From the NCBI GenBank assembly GCA_039916305.1, contig JBDSLR010000032.1:62001-126000 (forward strand): a DNA stretch of 64,000 nt, in the 5' to 3' direction. The notes under the pieces are model-generated. The model saw only the letters and a list, made by a program, of their open reading frames with translations, ran no database searches and was not told where the DNA came from. This DNA comes from JACMLD01 sp039916305 (GTDB lineage: Bacteria; Bacteroidota; Bacteroidia; Chitinophagales; Chitinophagaceae). Position numbers and translations under genes: made by a program. Of the stretch, positions 8,221-17,278 are shown one piece after another (positions within the stretch are counted from its first letter, which is position 1; each line of letters begins with the position of its first letter).

Positions 8221-9572
8221 CTACAATATGAATCGCAGCCCCAGCTGGGTCTGCCAGCGGCTGGCCAAATCCGGGCTGGCAATAAAGGTTTTTTGCAAAG
8301 AAGGGTCAAATTGGTATGTGGGAACGCCATTGCTTACACCCGTTACCGAAATGGGCTGAAAATACCCCGTATTGGTAGCGTATTTTCTAACACCCCATTT
8401 ACTGCTAATCAGGTTGCCTGCGTCAACAATATCAAGGCTAACCTGTATTGTTTTGGTTTTTTTGCCGCTTTTAAAATAGAAATCCTGCAGCAGGCGCATG
8501 TCTACCTGGCTAAACCAGGGACTAACCCCGGCATACTTTTCTGTATGCATACCGCGGTGATTGCTCAGGTATTCGTCCTGTGCAATAAAGCTTTTGTAGG
8601 CTGCTTTTTGGGCAGCAGCATTTTGTACTACGCCGTTTACATCAGTAGGACTGGTAAATAGCATCGCATCCACCTCACTGTTTTCAGGTACATAGAGTAA
8701 ATCATTACTTGCAGTGCCATCATTGTTGATATCACCACCATACACATACGCAAAACGGTTGCCATTGGTCCAGTTGCCAAAAATTGAAATGGTAGTGGCG
8801 TATTTACCTTTGCCGTAGTCAAACTTCTTAATACCAGCCAGTATAAAGCGGTGGGTATTTCCATACAAGGAGGAGTGCTGCGGGCTTCATTGGCGTTATT
8901 CAGAATAGGATTGCGGTCAAAAGCATCGCTGCTTATTTCGGCAGAGATGGAACTGGGATCTGTTGCAAGGCGCATCCAGTCCAAATGGATTATTGAATAC
9001 TGCGCCATCGAGTGAGTAATTATTATATTTTCCGTTGCGGCCGGCAAATGAAGTTCCGTTAATGGTAGAAGAAGCGGAGGGGGTCAGCCGTGTAAAATCA
9101 TCGGCCGACATGGAAATGCTGGGGTAATTGTCTTAGCTGGCGGAAACTGATATTTGTAGAAGCACCGGTGCGCTGGTGGTCAAAAATTTTTGACTTAGCC
9201 GTTACCGTTACAGCCGTGAGGTTGCCAGTAACGGGTTTCCAGGGTAAAATCAACGGCCGTATTGCGGCCCAGTTCAAGTATTATATCGTCTTCTGTTTTT
9301 TTCCCGTACCCAACAAACGAGGCGGTTACTTTGTAAGGACCGCACACCCTAAGATTGGGTACCAGGAAAGATCCGTTACTTTGGGATAGGGTGGTCTTAC
9401 TAATGCCTGCTTCTGCATAAACAATTGTCACGGTGGCGCCTGCAAGCGGTTTTCCTTCCGGGTGGAGGATGGTGCCACTCATGGTGGCCGTAGTAACCTG
9501 GGCATCTGTGTATAAACAGGAGAAGAGGAAACACAAAGCTGTGATGACGCTGGTAAGCGTTTAATTTCTCAT
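8221..9572 (-). pseudogene. Decayed Oar-like TonB-dependent receptor
   Basis: Minus-strand pieces join into one broken receptor. From the ATG at 9572 it reads M-R-N then a TAA (9563-9561), after which the same frame continues as a signal peptide (CLYTDAQ) and a carboxypeptidase-regulatory-like domain (SGTILHPEGKPLAGATVT). Near 9235 the frame shifts into LTAVTVTAKSKIFDHQRTG, near 9125 it shifts again into SISMSADDFTRLTPSA and the plug motif NNYSLDGAVFNNPFGLDA. Near 8975 the plug joins directly to a late barrel segment (FDRNPILNNANEARSTP): most of the barrel, probably more than 1.5 kb, is missing. A further shift near 8870 leads into the last 215 residues, ending in the typical aromatic/hydrophobic terminus LGLRFIL. 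An intact member would be about 1000 aa. Five lesions make function very unlikely. Confidence 0.88.
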
Positions 9573-9592
9573 AAAACTGGTTTTGATTATAA

Positions 9593-9600
9593 CAAATTTA
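9593..9600 (-). promoter_or_regulatory. Promoter -7 element of the decayed receptor gene
   Basis: TAAATTTG on the minus strand matches TAnnTTTG, 20 bases upstream of the ATG at 9572. The promoter appears preserved although the gene is broken. Confidence 0.5.
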
Positions 9601-9871
9601 AATTATTTCCTTACTGCAGAATTATTAAATTTTACTTTTTGTTTATACAGCCAATAATTGTTCATTTTTTTCAACTGGTCCGGATTTGCATTGTCATTTT
9701 CAATTTAGCAGCAATCATTTGCACCGTTGGGTTAGGCCGGGTAATAAGGTATTTGGTATTTCCAGGCGTGCAGAAAAAACGGCTGCAGAAGGCATGAAGC
9801 CATTGGATGCCTGGTAAATTAATCTTCGTAGTCTTTCATGTGGCCTTAATTTTGCTTTAATCGGAAAGATT
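9601..9871. other. Intergenic region with ligase promoter
   Basis: No gene seen. TAATTTTG at 9847-9854 matches the Bacteroidetes -7 element and lies 17 bases before the ATG of the O-antigen ligase gene; no convincing -33 TTTG was found. Confidence 0.45.
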
Positions 9872-11176
9872 ATGAAAAAGTTATTGTTGTATGATAGCGC
9901 TGCCGGAACTTTTACCCGTAGAGAAAAAAATCTTTATTTCCTCCTGCTGTTTTTCTTCTTCGCAATGTATATGCCCGGCATATCCTGGCTTTACAATGCA
10001 GCCATGTGGATGATATTTGTGTATAGTTTTTTCTTTAACATGATGGCTGAAAAATGGGCGATGCTACGGAAGCGAAAGGAAATTCTTTTTATGATACTAT
10101 TCTTTTTCCTAAACTGCGCGGGTGCGCTTTTATCGGAAAATGTTAAAGAAGGTATTTCATGGGTAGGTATCCGTGTCAGCCTGTTTGTTTTTCCTGTTGC
10201 GCTTGGCAGCATCTATTTGAAACAACTGGTAAAAGAAAGGGCACTCTATGGTTTAGTTATTGCTACCTGTTGTGCTGCCGCCTTTTGCCTTATCCATGCC
10301 ATGGCAGGTGCTTTTGTACAACAAGACGCATCACTTCTGTACAATGATAACCTGAGCGGGGTGATTAACCTGCAGTCTATTTATTTTGCGATGCTGATAA
10401 ATACAGCCCTGCTGGCCTTTGCATACCTGCAGACAAGACAAACCAGGCTGTTTACAACATATGCCTGGTGGCCTGTCCTGCTTCTTTTGCTGCCCGTTCA
10501 TTTTTTACTTGCCAGCAGAATTGCTATTATCATTTTATACAGCATGATTTTCGTGTATGCGATGTACATAATAATTCTACGGAAAAAGATTGCCGCAGGG
10601 TTATCGTTGGTCGCAGGCCTTCTGGTCATTGGTATTGTATTGTTTTCGTTTTTTCCTAAAACGCTGAATCGGTTTAAAGAATTAGGTTATACCCGTTTTG
10701 ACTATGGCAGCACAGCAAAGGAAAGTCATTTTAATGTGGCGCTTACATCCAGTCAATGGAATGGCGCAAACCTCAGAATAGCCGTATGGAATTGCGCATG
10801 GACGGTAACCAAAGAGCACCTCTTAACCGGCACAGGACTGGGTGACAAGATGGACGTATTAAAAAAACAATATGCGGCAAAAGGATTTATTTTTGGAATA
10901 CAGACCAACCGGAATGTACACAACACATACCTCGATGTGTGGATGAGCCTGGGCTTGATTGGCCTTGCAGTTTTCATAACCGGCTTCTGTGTGTTGCCGG
11001 CAATCGCTTCTATCCGCGCTGCCGACTGGTATGGCATGCTGATATTGACATGCTTTTTAATCTCCATCTTCACAGAGACCTATCTCGACAGAACTGTTGG
11101 AAATACAATCCTCTCTTTTTTTCTGTCATTTATTGCATCCTATAAAAAGCCTGCTGAAACAGTAGCCGGCTATTGA
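9872..11176 (+). CDS. O-antigen ligase family membrane protein (WaaL/Wzy type)
   Basis: 434 aa with about eleven to twelve hydrophobic segments spread over the whole length and a longer periplasmic loop around residues 250-360, the layout of the O-antigen ligase/polymerase superfamily. The loop ends in NRNVHNTYLD near residue 350, the conserved H-N-x-Y type motif of that family, after a TGTGLGD segment. Members either ligate undecaprenyl-linked O-antigen to lipid A-core or polymerise repeat units. Because the neighbouring operon encodes an ABC-type exporter, which needs no Wzy polymerase, a ligase role is the better guess. The 3' end overlaps the convergent wzt-like gene by 7 bases. Confidence 0.85.
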   Translation: MKKLLLYDSAAGTFTRREKNLYFLLLFFFFAMYMPGISWLYNAAMWMIFVYSFFFNMMAEKWAMLRKRKEILFMILFFFLNCAGALLSENVKEGISWVGIRVSLFVFPVALGSIYLKQLVKERALYGLVIATCCAAAFCLIHAMAGAFVQQDASLLYNDNLSGVINLQSIYFAMLINTALLAFAYLQTRQTRLFTTYAWWPVLLLLLPVHFLLASRIAIIILYSMIFVYAMYIIILRKKIAAGLSLVAGLLVIGIVLFSFFPKTLNRFKELGYTRFDYGSTAKESHFNVALTSSQWNGANLRIAVWNCAWTVTKEHLLTGTGLGDKMDVLKKQYAAKGFIFGIQTNRNVHNTYLDVWMSLGLIGLAVFITGFCVLPAIASIRAADWYGMLILTCFLISIFTETYLDRTVGNTILSFFLSFIASYKKPAETVAGY

Positions 11177-11904
11177 TTGTCTTCTATGTATAGTTCAACA
11201 GCCTTTGCCGTTGCACCAAAATATACCAGTTCACCTTTTCTCATATACGCAGTGCGGGTGCAATATTTTTTTATTACATCCATGCTGTGACTTACAAGAA
11301 TTACAGTCTTACCATCTATCCAGGATGATTCAAAAACCCTGATCGCTTTCTCCTGGAATTTCATATCCCCTACAGCAAAAATTTCGTCAAGAAACATAAT
11401 GCCGGCGCCGGCATTTACGGCAATAGAAAACCCCAGCCGCGCCATCATTCCGGAAGAAAAGAACTTAACCTTGGTGTCAATAAATTCCCTGATTTCGGCA
11501 AAGTCTACAATTTTGTCAAAGATGGCATCGGTTTCTTTTATCTTAAGCCCCAGAACAGAAGATGACACGTAGATATTTTCGCGGGCAGTAAGTTCCTGGC
11601 TCATGCCCACGCCCAGGTTCATAATTAAAGTAGTACCATTAATCTCTACTGTCCCGGTATCCACCGGGTAAACACCCGCCAGTAAACGGATAAGGGTTGA
11701 TTTTCCACAGCCATTGCGGCCTATCAAACCCACACATTCACCTCTCCCAATTTCAAAATTCATTGGTTTTATTGCCAACACTTTTTTTTGCCTGGAGGGG
11801 CTGAAAAGGTTGAACAGGCGATGCTTTACCGTATTGTGGCTGTCCTCACTTATATGAAAGGTTTTACTGATGTTTGTTGCTTTTAATGCGATACTGGCTT
11901 CCAT
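11170..11904 (-). CDS. Polysaccharide ABC exporter, ATP-binding subunit (Wzt-like)
   Basis: 244 aa cytoplasmic ATPase. Walker A GRNGCGKST is at residues 62-70, the signature SSGMMARLGF near 150, Walker B with FLDEIFAVGD near 175 and the H-loop in LVSHSMD. This is the ABCA/teichoic-acid/O-antigen export subgroup. It ends soon after the nucleotide-binding domain, so it lacks the C-terminal carbohydrate-binding domain that some Wzt proteins use to recognise a capped glycan. It starts 2 bases after the stop of the permease gene, so the two are translationally linked and form one transporter moving lipid-linked glycan across the inner membrane. Confidence 0.93.
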   Translation of the reverse strand: MEASIALKATNISKTFHISEDSHNTVKHRLFNLFSPSRQKKVLAIKPMNFEIGRGECVGLIGRNGCGKSTLIRLLAGVYPVDTGTVEINGTTLIMNLGVGMSQELTARENIYVSSSVLGLKIKETDAIFDKIVDFAEIREFIDTKVKFFSSGMMARLGFSIAVNAGAGIMFLDEIFAVGDMKFQEKAIRVFESSWIDGKTVILVSHSMDVIKKYCTRTAYMRKGELVYFGATAKAVELYIEDNQ

Positions 11905-11906
11905 GG

Positions 11907-12707
11907 TTACAGTTTTTCTGCGGCTTTAGCACCTAGTTTGTTTAGTAATAATAAGCCGGTAAATAAAATTACAATGGCATATCCAAAATCAAACGCGAGC
12001 AGTTTATAGGTTGGCGGACTTCCTTCCATCATTACCCGCCTTGCGTTGATAATGATACCGGCCAGCGGGTTTCCATAGTGAAACCCGGGTAAAGCATTTT
12101 TGAATGTTGACAGCTTATAAAATATAGGAGAGAGGAAGAAAAGGAATGAAGTAAATACCATCCATATCTGGTTAATATCTTTTGCAATAATATATATGTT
12201 TGAAAGAATCAGCGAAATACCCAGCGATAAAATAAACAGGTTGATAAATAACACAAAAATCCACAAGTTATAAAATGAAAATCCGCCGGCGCCTGCTTCA
12301 AAAATATTATAAAACAATATAAACATAACCAGGTTAAACAGGAAACCGATACTATTGGCAAAAAGTGTGGAAACATAAATTTCTAATTTGTTCATATTGC
12401 TGTATTCATACAGGTATTTCTTTGTATTCAACAGCTGTATGGTTCCACTGGTAGATTCTAAAAAAAAATTCCACATAACCAGTCCAATAAAAAGATATGA
12501 AGCAAAAGATGGTACATCACTTTTTAAAATGACTTTAAACGCTACATAATAAATAAGCATGTCCATTAAAGGCTTTAGCAACGCCCAGAATAACCCGAGT
12601 TTATTTTCATAGTAGCGGAGTTTAAATTCAATTTTAGCCAGCAGCCAGAGCCTCTCCAGTTTATTGGTTCTGATAGTCCAGTCTTTCAGCATGTTTCCAA
12701 GGATCAT
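11907..12707 (-). CDS. Polysaccharide ABC exporter, permease subunit (Wzm-like)
   Basis: 266 aa ABC-2 type permease. It has the family N-terminus (LWLLAKIEFKLRYYENKLG, LFWALLKPL) and six hydrophobic segments, ending with LLLLNKLGAKAAEKL. With the ATPase encoded just downstream it forms the Wzm-Wzt exporter for undecaprenyl-linked O-antigen or a related surface glycan. The start codon overlaps the stop of the upstream glycosyltransferase fusion (ATGA, 12704-12707). Confidence 0.92.
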   Translation of the reverse strand: MILGNMLKDWTIRTNKLERLWLLAKIEFKLRYYENKLGLFWALLKPLMDMLIYYVAFKVILKSDVPSFASYLFIGLVMWNFFLESTSGTIQLLNTKKYLYEYSNMNKLEIYVSTLFANSIGFLFNLVMFILFYNIFEAGAGGFSFYNLWIFVLFINLFILSLGISLILSNIYIIAKDINQIWMVFTSFLFFLSPIFYKLSTFKNALPGFHYGNPLAGIIINARRVMMEGSPPTYKLLAFDFGYAIVILFTGLLLLNKLGAKAAEKL

Positions 12708-14857
12708 CGTGTATTTTTATTCTTTAAAAGTTGTAAAGCCAGTCTTTTCAGCGGTTCATTCTTTTTTATAAATGATTTCAGCTTTTCATATAAAATGTTG
12801 GGCCGCTTGCCATTTACAGAAATATTTGTTGCAAAAGTCGGATTGTCATAAAGGTAACCTGGCCCGTTGGCATTCAGCAGATTGATAAGCGGTAATGCGT
12901 AATTTGTATAAAAATCCTTGTGTTTTTCCGAAATGTATCTATTTGAAAACAATAGTTTTTCACGGGTGATTCCGCGGAACATAGACCCATTTCTTACCCG
13001 GTAAAAAAAAAGTATTTCTGGTAGTACTATACCATTGAAACCCATCCGCAAGAGGTGGATTACACTTTCGTAATCTTCAAGGCCGTAACCCACTGCTTTG
13101 TCATTTAATCCTGCCGTCAGAAAGGCATTCCTTTTGTAAATGAGACCGCTGCTGTTAACAGGGTTGTGCAATAAAGCATATGGAGGCTGGGGTGTGAAAG
13201 TTGGCCATATACGCTGGCTATTTCCGAAATACTGCACCCATGCACCGGCAAAAAAAACATTGTCATTTTTTTTTAGCGCCCGTATTGCTTTTTCAAAATA
13301 TTCGGCATGGATTTTATCATCGGCATCCAGGAAAGCTAAAAATTCCCCCCGCGCTACTGCTGCCCCATGGTTACGCGTTTCAGCAAGGCCATGATTGGCC
13401 CTGGTGATGATGCTCATGTTTTTTTGTGCGGCCTTTTGGTTGAGCTTTTCAATGCTTGCCCGATCTGTACTTCCATCGTTAATAACCAGCAGTTCTATAT
13501 TTTTATAAGTTGATGCGTTAATTGATTGGATGCATTCGTCCAGGTACCCGCCCATATTGTAGTAGGGTATAACAATCGATAGAAGCCCCGGCACAAATGC
13601 CTTCTCACTTTGCTGCAGAATTTTCTCCTGGTATAAAAAGGGGAAATGGTTTACAGAAGTTTGTTTTACCTGCTGAAGGAATGCTGCTTTCTGATGGTGG
13701 ATGGTATTAAAAGAATATTGCCTTGCAACACTATCATGGGCGTTCCTGCTGATTTCATACACTTGCTCTTCAGGCAACAAAAGTATTTTGTTAAGTTGTT
13801 CGCTGAAAGAACCTATCTGGTCATGCGTGAATAAAAAACCAGAAATCCCTTCCTGCATCATTTCGCGTTGGCCCCCTGCCGTAGAAGCCAGTACAACCTT
13901 GCCACGGCTCATCGATTCCATCACTACATAAGGGAGGTTGTCAACGATGCTTGGCACGATGACAACATGTGCTTCCTGCAGGTACTGGTCTATTTGTGAA
14001 GGTTCTATCTTGCCCTGCAGTTGCAACAGACCCCTATCGATATAAGCGCCATATCTTTCCTTTACCATTTGCCCCATGGTTTTCATTTCCGGATAGAATA
14101 CAATATCCGTGCCCCCAATAATATGCAGCGGCAGTGGAAAGCCATCGTCCCATAATTCTTTAAAATAGGCAAGTAATTCAAAACTGCCCTTCTGCGGTGA
14201 TAATTTTCCATAATAAATTAACTTTCCTTTTTTATAAGAGGGGGTTGGCTGGCGTTGAATTTTGTAAGGATTGGCGATTACTTCTGTTGGCACTGCCGGC
14301 AGGCAGATGTGTTTTTTCAATTCTTCCAGTATAAAATATGTAGGAGCGATGAGTGCATCCGCAGCGGCGATACTTTGTTTTTCCATCTCACCTGTCCAGT
14401 AATCAGGAAAGCGATAAACCGGCACGCGGTTATATAAAAGATAAATAAATGCCGGTGAATGAATAGTAAGAATAATGGGCACGCCTGATAAAAAAGAATA
14501 GCCGGTATGCTTGTACTGTGTGAGATAATAGGCAATGCCCAGATAGTCCTGCGACTCAATAAAATCTGGTTTTCCTTCACTTTCAATTATTTCTTTTACT
14601 ATCCCGGCAAAAGCATAGCTCAACCTTGCCGTATAGCCAAGTGATTGCGCCAATCCGTAGCAGTTGATGTTAAAATGTATGACCCTTTGAAGGCCGGCTT
14701 CGTTAGAAATTTTATAATCGGCCTGGCTGTCATCGTTAACAAAGATTGTCACGGCATGTCCTGCTTCTGCCAGCATCTGTGCTGTGAAAAAGCAATATGT
14801 GCTGATGCCCCCACCATGCTGCGGCGGATATTCGGTTGTAAGCAGCCAGTATTTCAC
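12704..14857 (-). CDS. Two-domain glycosyltransferase, GT4 plus GT2 fusion
   Basis: 717 aa. Residues 1 to about 390 are a GT-B fold GT4 enzyme: EYPPQHGGGISTYC at the N-terminus, the YYGKLSPQKGSFELL donor-side segment and ESMSRGKVVLASTAGG with the E-x7-E type region. Residues about 425-620 are a GT-A fold GT2 enzyme: SIVIPYYNMGGYLDECIQS, VINDGSTD, and the metal-binding FLDADDKIH. The fusion could add two successive sugars to the same lipid-linked acceptor. It sits in the middle of the surface glycan operon, overlapping by 4 bases with both neighbours. Donor and acceptor sugars are unknown. Confidence 0.9.
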   Translation of the reverse strand: MKYWLLTTEYPPQHGGGISTYCFFTAQMLAEAGHAVTIFVNDDSQADYKISNEAGLQRVIHFNINCYGLAQSLGYTARLSYAFAGIVKEIIESEGKPDFIESQDYLGIAYYLTQYKHTGYSFLSGVPIILTIHSPAFIYLLYNRVPVYRFPDYWTGEMEKQSIAAADALIAPTYFILEELKKHICLPAVPTEVIANPYKIQRQPTPSYKKGKLIYYGKLSPQKGSFELLAYFKELWDDGFPLPLHIIGGTDIVFYPEMKTMGQMVKERYGAYIDRGLLQLQGKIEPSQIDQYLQEAHVVIVPSIVDNLPYVVMESMSRGKVVLASTAGGQREMMQEGISGFLFTHDQIGSFSEQLNKILLLPEEQVYEISRNAHDSVARQYSFNTIHHQKAAFLQQVKQTSVNHFPFLYQEKILQQSEKAFVPGLLSIVIPYYNMGGYLDECIQSINASTYKNIELLVINDGSTDRASIEKLNQKAAQKNMSIITRANHGLAETRNHGAAVARGEFLAFLDADDKIHAEYFEKAIRALKKNDNVFFAGAWVQYFGNSQRIWPTFTPQPPYALLHNPVNSSGLIYKRNAFLTAGLNDKAVGYGLEDYESVIHLLRMGFNGIVLPEILFFYRVRNGSMFRGITREKLLFSNRYISEKHKDFYTNYALPLINLLNANGPGYLYDNPTFATNISVNGKRPNILYEKLKSFIKKNEPLKRLALQLLKNKNTR

Positions 14858-15696
14858 CGTGTGGGCTTTTTAAATTTGTTAGTAAACAGCGATTTGAAAC
14901 TGCGTTTGCCCATCATCACTTTTATAATATGACCAAATCGTTTATACCAGAGAGGAAGTGCTTCATATTCTTTGTGATACCAATTGAGTACTTCATAGTA
15001 TTCTTTTTCCTGCACAGATTTGCTCAGTGCCAGAAAATCCCTGTACAAAAGCGATCTCTTTTCCCAGTTTTTTATTTCTTCGTCAAATATTATTCGTTCT
15101 ATATAGTTCTCGTGGAAACTGGCTGTAGTAGCAATGGTAGTCTGTGCACGGCTAATATGGTTATTGAAAGTGGACAAATTCATGCCTGGCAAAACAGGTG
15201 TAATTATGGTAAACCCGGCAGTCTTAGGACGGCTACTGTTATCATCCTGCACGTAGTATGTGAATGACCCCACCTGCTGCAACCTCATTTCATGCTGATT
15301 GAAAAGTGGCATATAGACTATTTTAACACCCTGCCCCAGAAAGTATTTTTTTATTTCTTCTGTATTGACCGCCTGTTGCTCTGACGTTTGTGCGCAGAGT
15401 ACTGGTATTACTATTTCTCCAGCAAAAGAAAAAGCGTCGAACGAAGCAAGAATATAAAGCACCGGCAAATATTCCTGCAGCACTGTTTCGTCACTGAAAA
15501 TAGCTGCCGGTAAACTGACAATGTAAGCGTTCTCCAGGCTGCCAAGCGTGGCTGTTAAGGAAGCTGCTCTTTCCTTTGGTATATCCAGCACAACATTCAA
15601 TTTTACCGATTTATCCGGGAGGGTATTGCTTTGTATATCGTGGTCGAGCAGCACAGACCCATTAATAGTATAATATGGTGCAAAAGCTATCTCCAT
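14854..15696 (-). CDS. Uncharacterised operon protein with C-terminal WY-x3-YE tail
   Basis: 280 aa, no signal peptide or membrane segment. I do not recognise the N-terminal domain (residues 1 to about 195), an alpha/beta-looking region with no obvious catalytic motif. Residues about 195-235 are charged and helical. From residue 238 to the end there is a basic tail (WYHKEYEALPLWYKRFG, then KVMMGKRSFKSLF) that is closely matched by the tail of the protein at 17244-18332 and more weakly by the one at 22480-22803. Overlaps the GT4-GT2 gene by 4 bases and starts directly after the RgpF-like gene, so it belongs to the same operon and probably acts in glycan assembly. Confidence 0.7.
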   Translation of the reverse strand: MEIAFAPYYTINGSVLLDHDIQSNTLPDKSVKLNVVLDIPKERAASLTATLGSLENAYIVSLPAAIFSDETVLQEYLPVLYILASFDAFSFAGEIVIPVLCAQTSEQQAVNTEEIKKYFLGQGVKIVYMPLFNQHEMRLQQVGSFTYYVQDDNSSRPKTAGFTIITPVLPGMNLSTFNNHISRAQTTIATTASFHENYIERIIFDEEIKNWEKRSLLYRDFLALSKSVQEKEYYEVLNWYHKEYEALPLWYKRFGHIIKVMMGKRSFKSLFTNKFKKPTR

Positions 15697-16428
15697 CTAT
15701 ATGCCCTTTATATATAATTTTTCTGATGTTATTATCCAGCTTAGTAATCGTTCCCATGAGTGGGTGACAGTTCCGGCAAAATTGTCAATCACATTGTCAT
15801 TCTCCAGGTGCTTCCTCACTTCAAGCGGGTTAAATTGCTTGAAAAACAAGAGCAGTGGTGCAGCTCTTGCCCAAAACATGGTTCCTGCAACAAATGCATA
15901 CGACACCGGGTTGATATTATAAGATTGCAACAGCCCGGTTAGCAAAACTCCGTTCATACCTGTGAAAGCACTGTGTTCAAAGGGCTCCTGAATAATATAT
16001 TCTTTTGTCGCTATCAGTCCGCAGGATTTGTCCTGTTGAAAAGATTGCAAACTGGATTCAATAGCGCCGGGGGTAATTATTTTTAACAGATCATTTTTCC
16101 AGGTGGCACTTTTCAGTGCCTGCAGGCTTTTTTTATCGTGCAACAATAAGATGTAATTGGGAACTATCTCCAGTTGTAACAAAAGTTGAAACAGCGCCAG
16201 CTTTGCACCAATATCTTTACCCCTGTTGGAAGTGAAAATAATAAGGCATGTTGGAAAGGCCTGTTTAAGATAGTTTGCCATTTCTCTTTTGCCCGGTGTG
16301 TCTACACATATATTAAATAAAATGACCGGTTGATATATTAAAAGCGGCTGTAATTCCCGGCAGGCCAGATCATAACTGTCCTCGTAAAAAATATGATATA
16401 AAATGGCTATAAGGGGGTTCTTAATCAA
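15697..16428 (-). CDS. Stand-alone RgpF-like (rhamnan synthesis F family) protein
   Basis: 243 aa. It contains the run seen in rhamnan-synthesis-F-type glycosyltransferases: LYHIFYEDSYD near the N-terminus, TSNRGKDIGAKLAL near residue 85, LLLHDKKS near 115, a G-T-MFWAR segment near 190, and a terminal HSWERLLSW. Each of these is matched in order by the C-terminal domain (about residues 680-917) of the large fusion protein at 18344-21097 (TSNIGKDIGGKMAL, FLHDKQS, GGSMYWIR, HTWERMFSW), so the two domains are paralogous. Likely adds a deoxyhexose or related residue, by analogy. Adjacent genes abut it without gap. Confidence 0.78.
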   Translation of the reverse strand: MIKNPLIAILYHIFYEDSYDLACRELQPLLIYQPVILFNICVDTPGKREMANYLKQAFPTCLIIFTSNRGKDIGAKLALFQLLLQLEIVPNYILLLHDKKSLQALKSATWKNDLLKIITPGAIESSLQSFQQDKSCGLIATKEYIIQEPFEHSAFTGMNGVLLTGLLQSYNINPVSYAFVAGTMFWARAAPLLLFFKQFNPLEVRKHLENDNVIDNFAGTVTHSWERLLSWIITSEKLYIKGI

Positions 16429-16462
16429 AATATTGTATATTATACCGATGACACCACACGAA

Positions 16463-17278
16463 TTACGGTTGAACTGATAACTCTGATTTAATTGTTTTCA
16501 ATGCATCCAGCCGATTTTCCAAAAAACCCTGCCCTTTATTACCCAGGGTTATATAAAATTCGCATCCATCGGTTGGATAAAATAATACTTCTTTCAATGA
16601 TATAAAGCCAAGGTCGTTTAGGTCGCGGATCAGCAACCGAAAAGAAGTAGGCGTAAAAGACCAGGAATGAAAATCGATATATTCTTTTTTTTCAACGATA
16701 CGCTGGATGTTATCTCGGGTATCATCCAGGGAGTGCAATAACGCAAATTCTCCCGGAGCACCCTCATGCCAGGCAATCTGCCCGTTGCGCGTAGTCACAT
16801 TTAACAAATATTCCGCTGCGGTTCCCGCAGAGTGAATAACGTGGTTATTATAATAGGCATCTATTACTTTTGAAATGCCCGTAATGGGTCTGAAATAATC
16901 GAAGTGATACCTTATATCAGGAACAACCAGCGAAATCACCCCATCTTCTGTAAGCACTTCTCCGCATTGCTGTAAGAACCTGATTAAGTCGGGTGTATGT
17001 TCAATAACGTGTGAAGCGATTATCCAGTTATAATAACCGGGCTTTCCGGTTAAAGCTGCATATGACTGGCCATTCCAGATAAAATCAACCTCCTCTATAT
17101 TTTGAAGATTTACACCGTGGCCGGTATATTTTTTTATAAGGTCAGTTTGGTTCATATGGTCAATGATATGAACATTATAGCCTTTCTTTTTTGGTGCCAA
17201 TGGGGCATGACTGGGCCCTATTTCAAGGCCTGGCATTTCTTTTTCAATCTTTTCCAGCACTTTTTCTTCCCTGGTCAT
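16463..17278 (-). CDS. SAM-dependent methyltransferase (type 11-like)
   Basis: 271 aa class I methyltransferase. LEIGPSHAPL near residue 20 replaces the usual E-x-G-x-G-x-G loop, VHIIDHM is the acidic strand-2 region, IIASHVIEHTPDL near residue 85 is the motif that classifies it with type 11 methyltransferases, and GVISLVVPDIRYHFD follows as motif III. In this operon it probably methylates a sugar of the glycan, for example a terminal residue that controls chain length, but that is inference. Its first 35 bases overlap the end of the upstream gene. Confidence 0.85.
   Translation of the reverse strand: MTREEKVLEKIEKEMPGLEIGPSHAPLAPKKKGYNVHIIDHMNQTDLIKKYTGHGVNLQNIEEVDFIWNGQSYAALTGKPGYYNWIIASHVIEHTPDLIRFLQQCGEVLTEDGVISLVVPDIRYHFDYFRPITGISKVIDAYYNNHVIHSAGTAAEYLLNVTTRNGQIAWHEGAPGEFALLHSLDDTRDNIQRIVEKKEYIDFHSWSFTPTSFRLLIRDLNDLGFISLKEVLFYPTDGCEFYITLGNKGQGFLENRLDALKTIKSELSVQP

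Noticed and set aside
9872..11176. Wzy polymerase assignment for the ligase-family protein
   Set aside because: Not excluded, but ABC-type export in the adjoining operon does not need a Wzy polymerase, so ligase was preferred.
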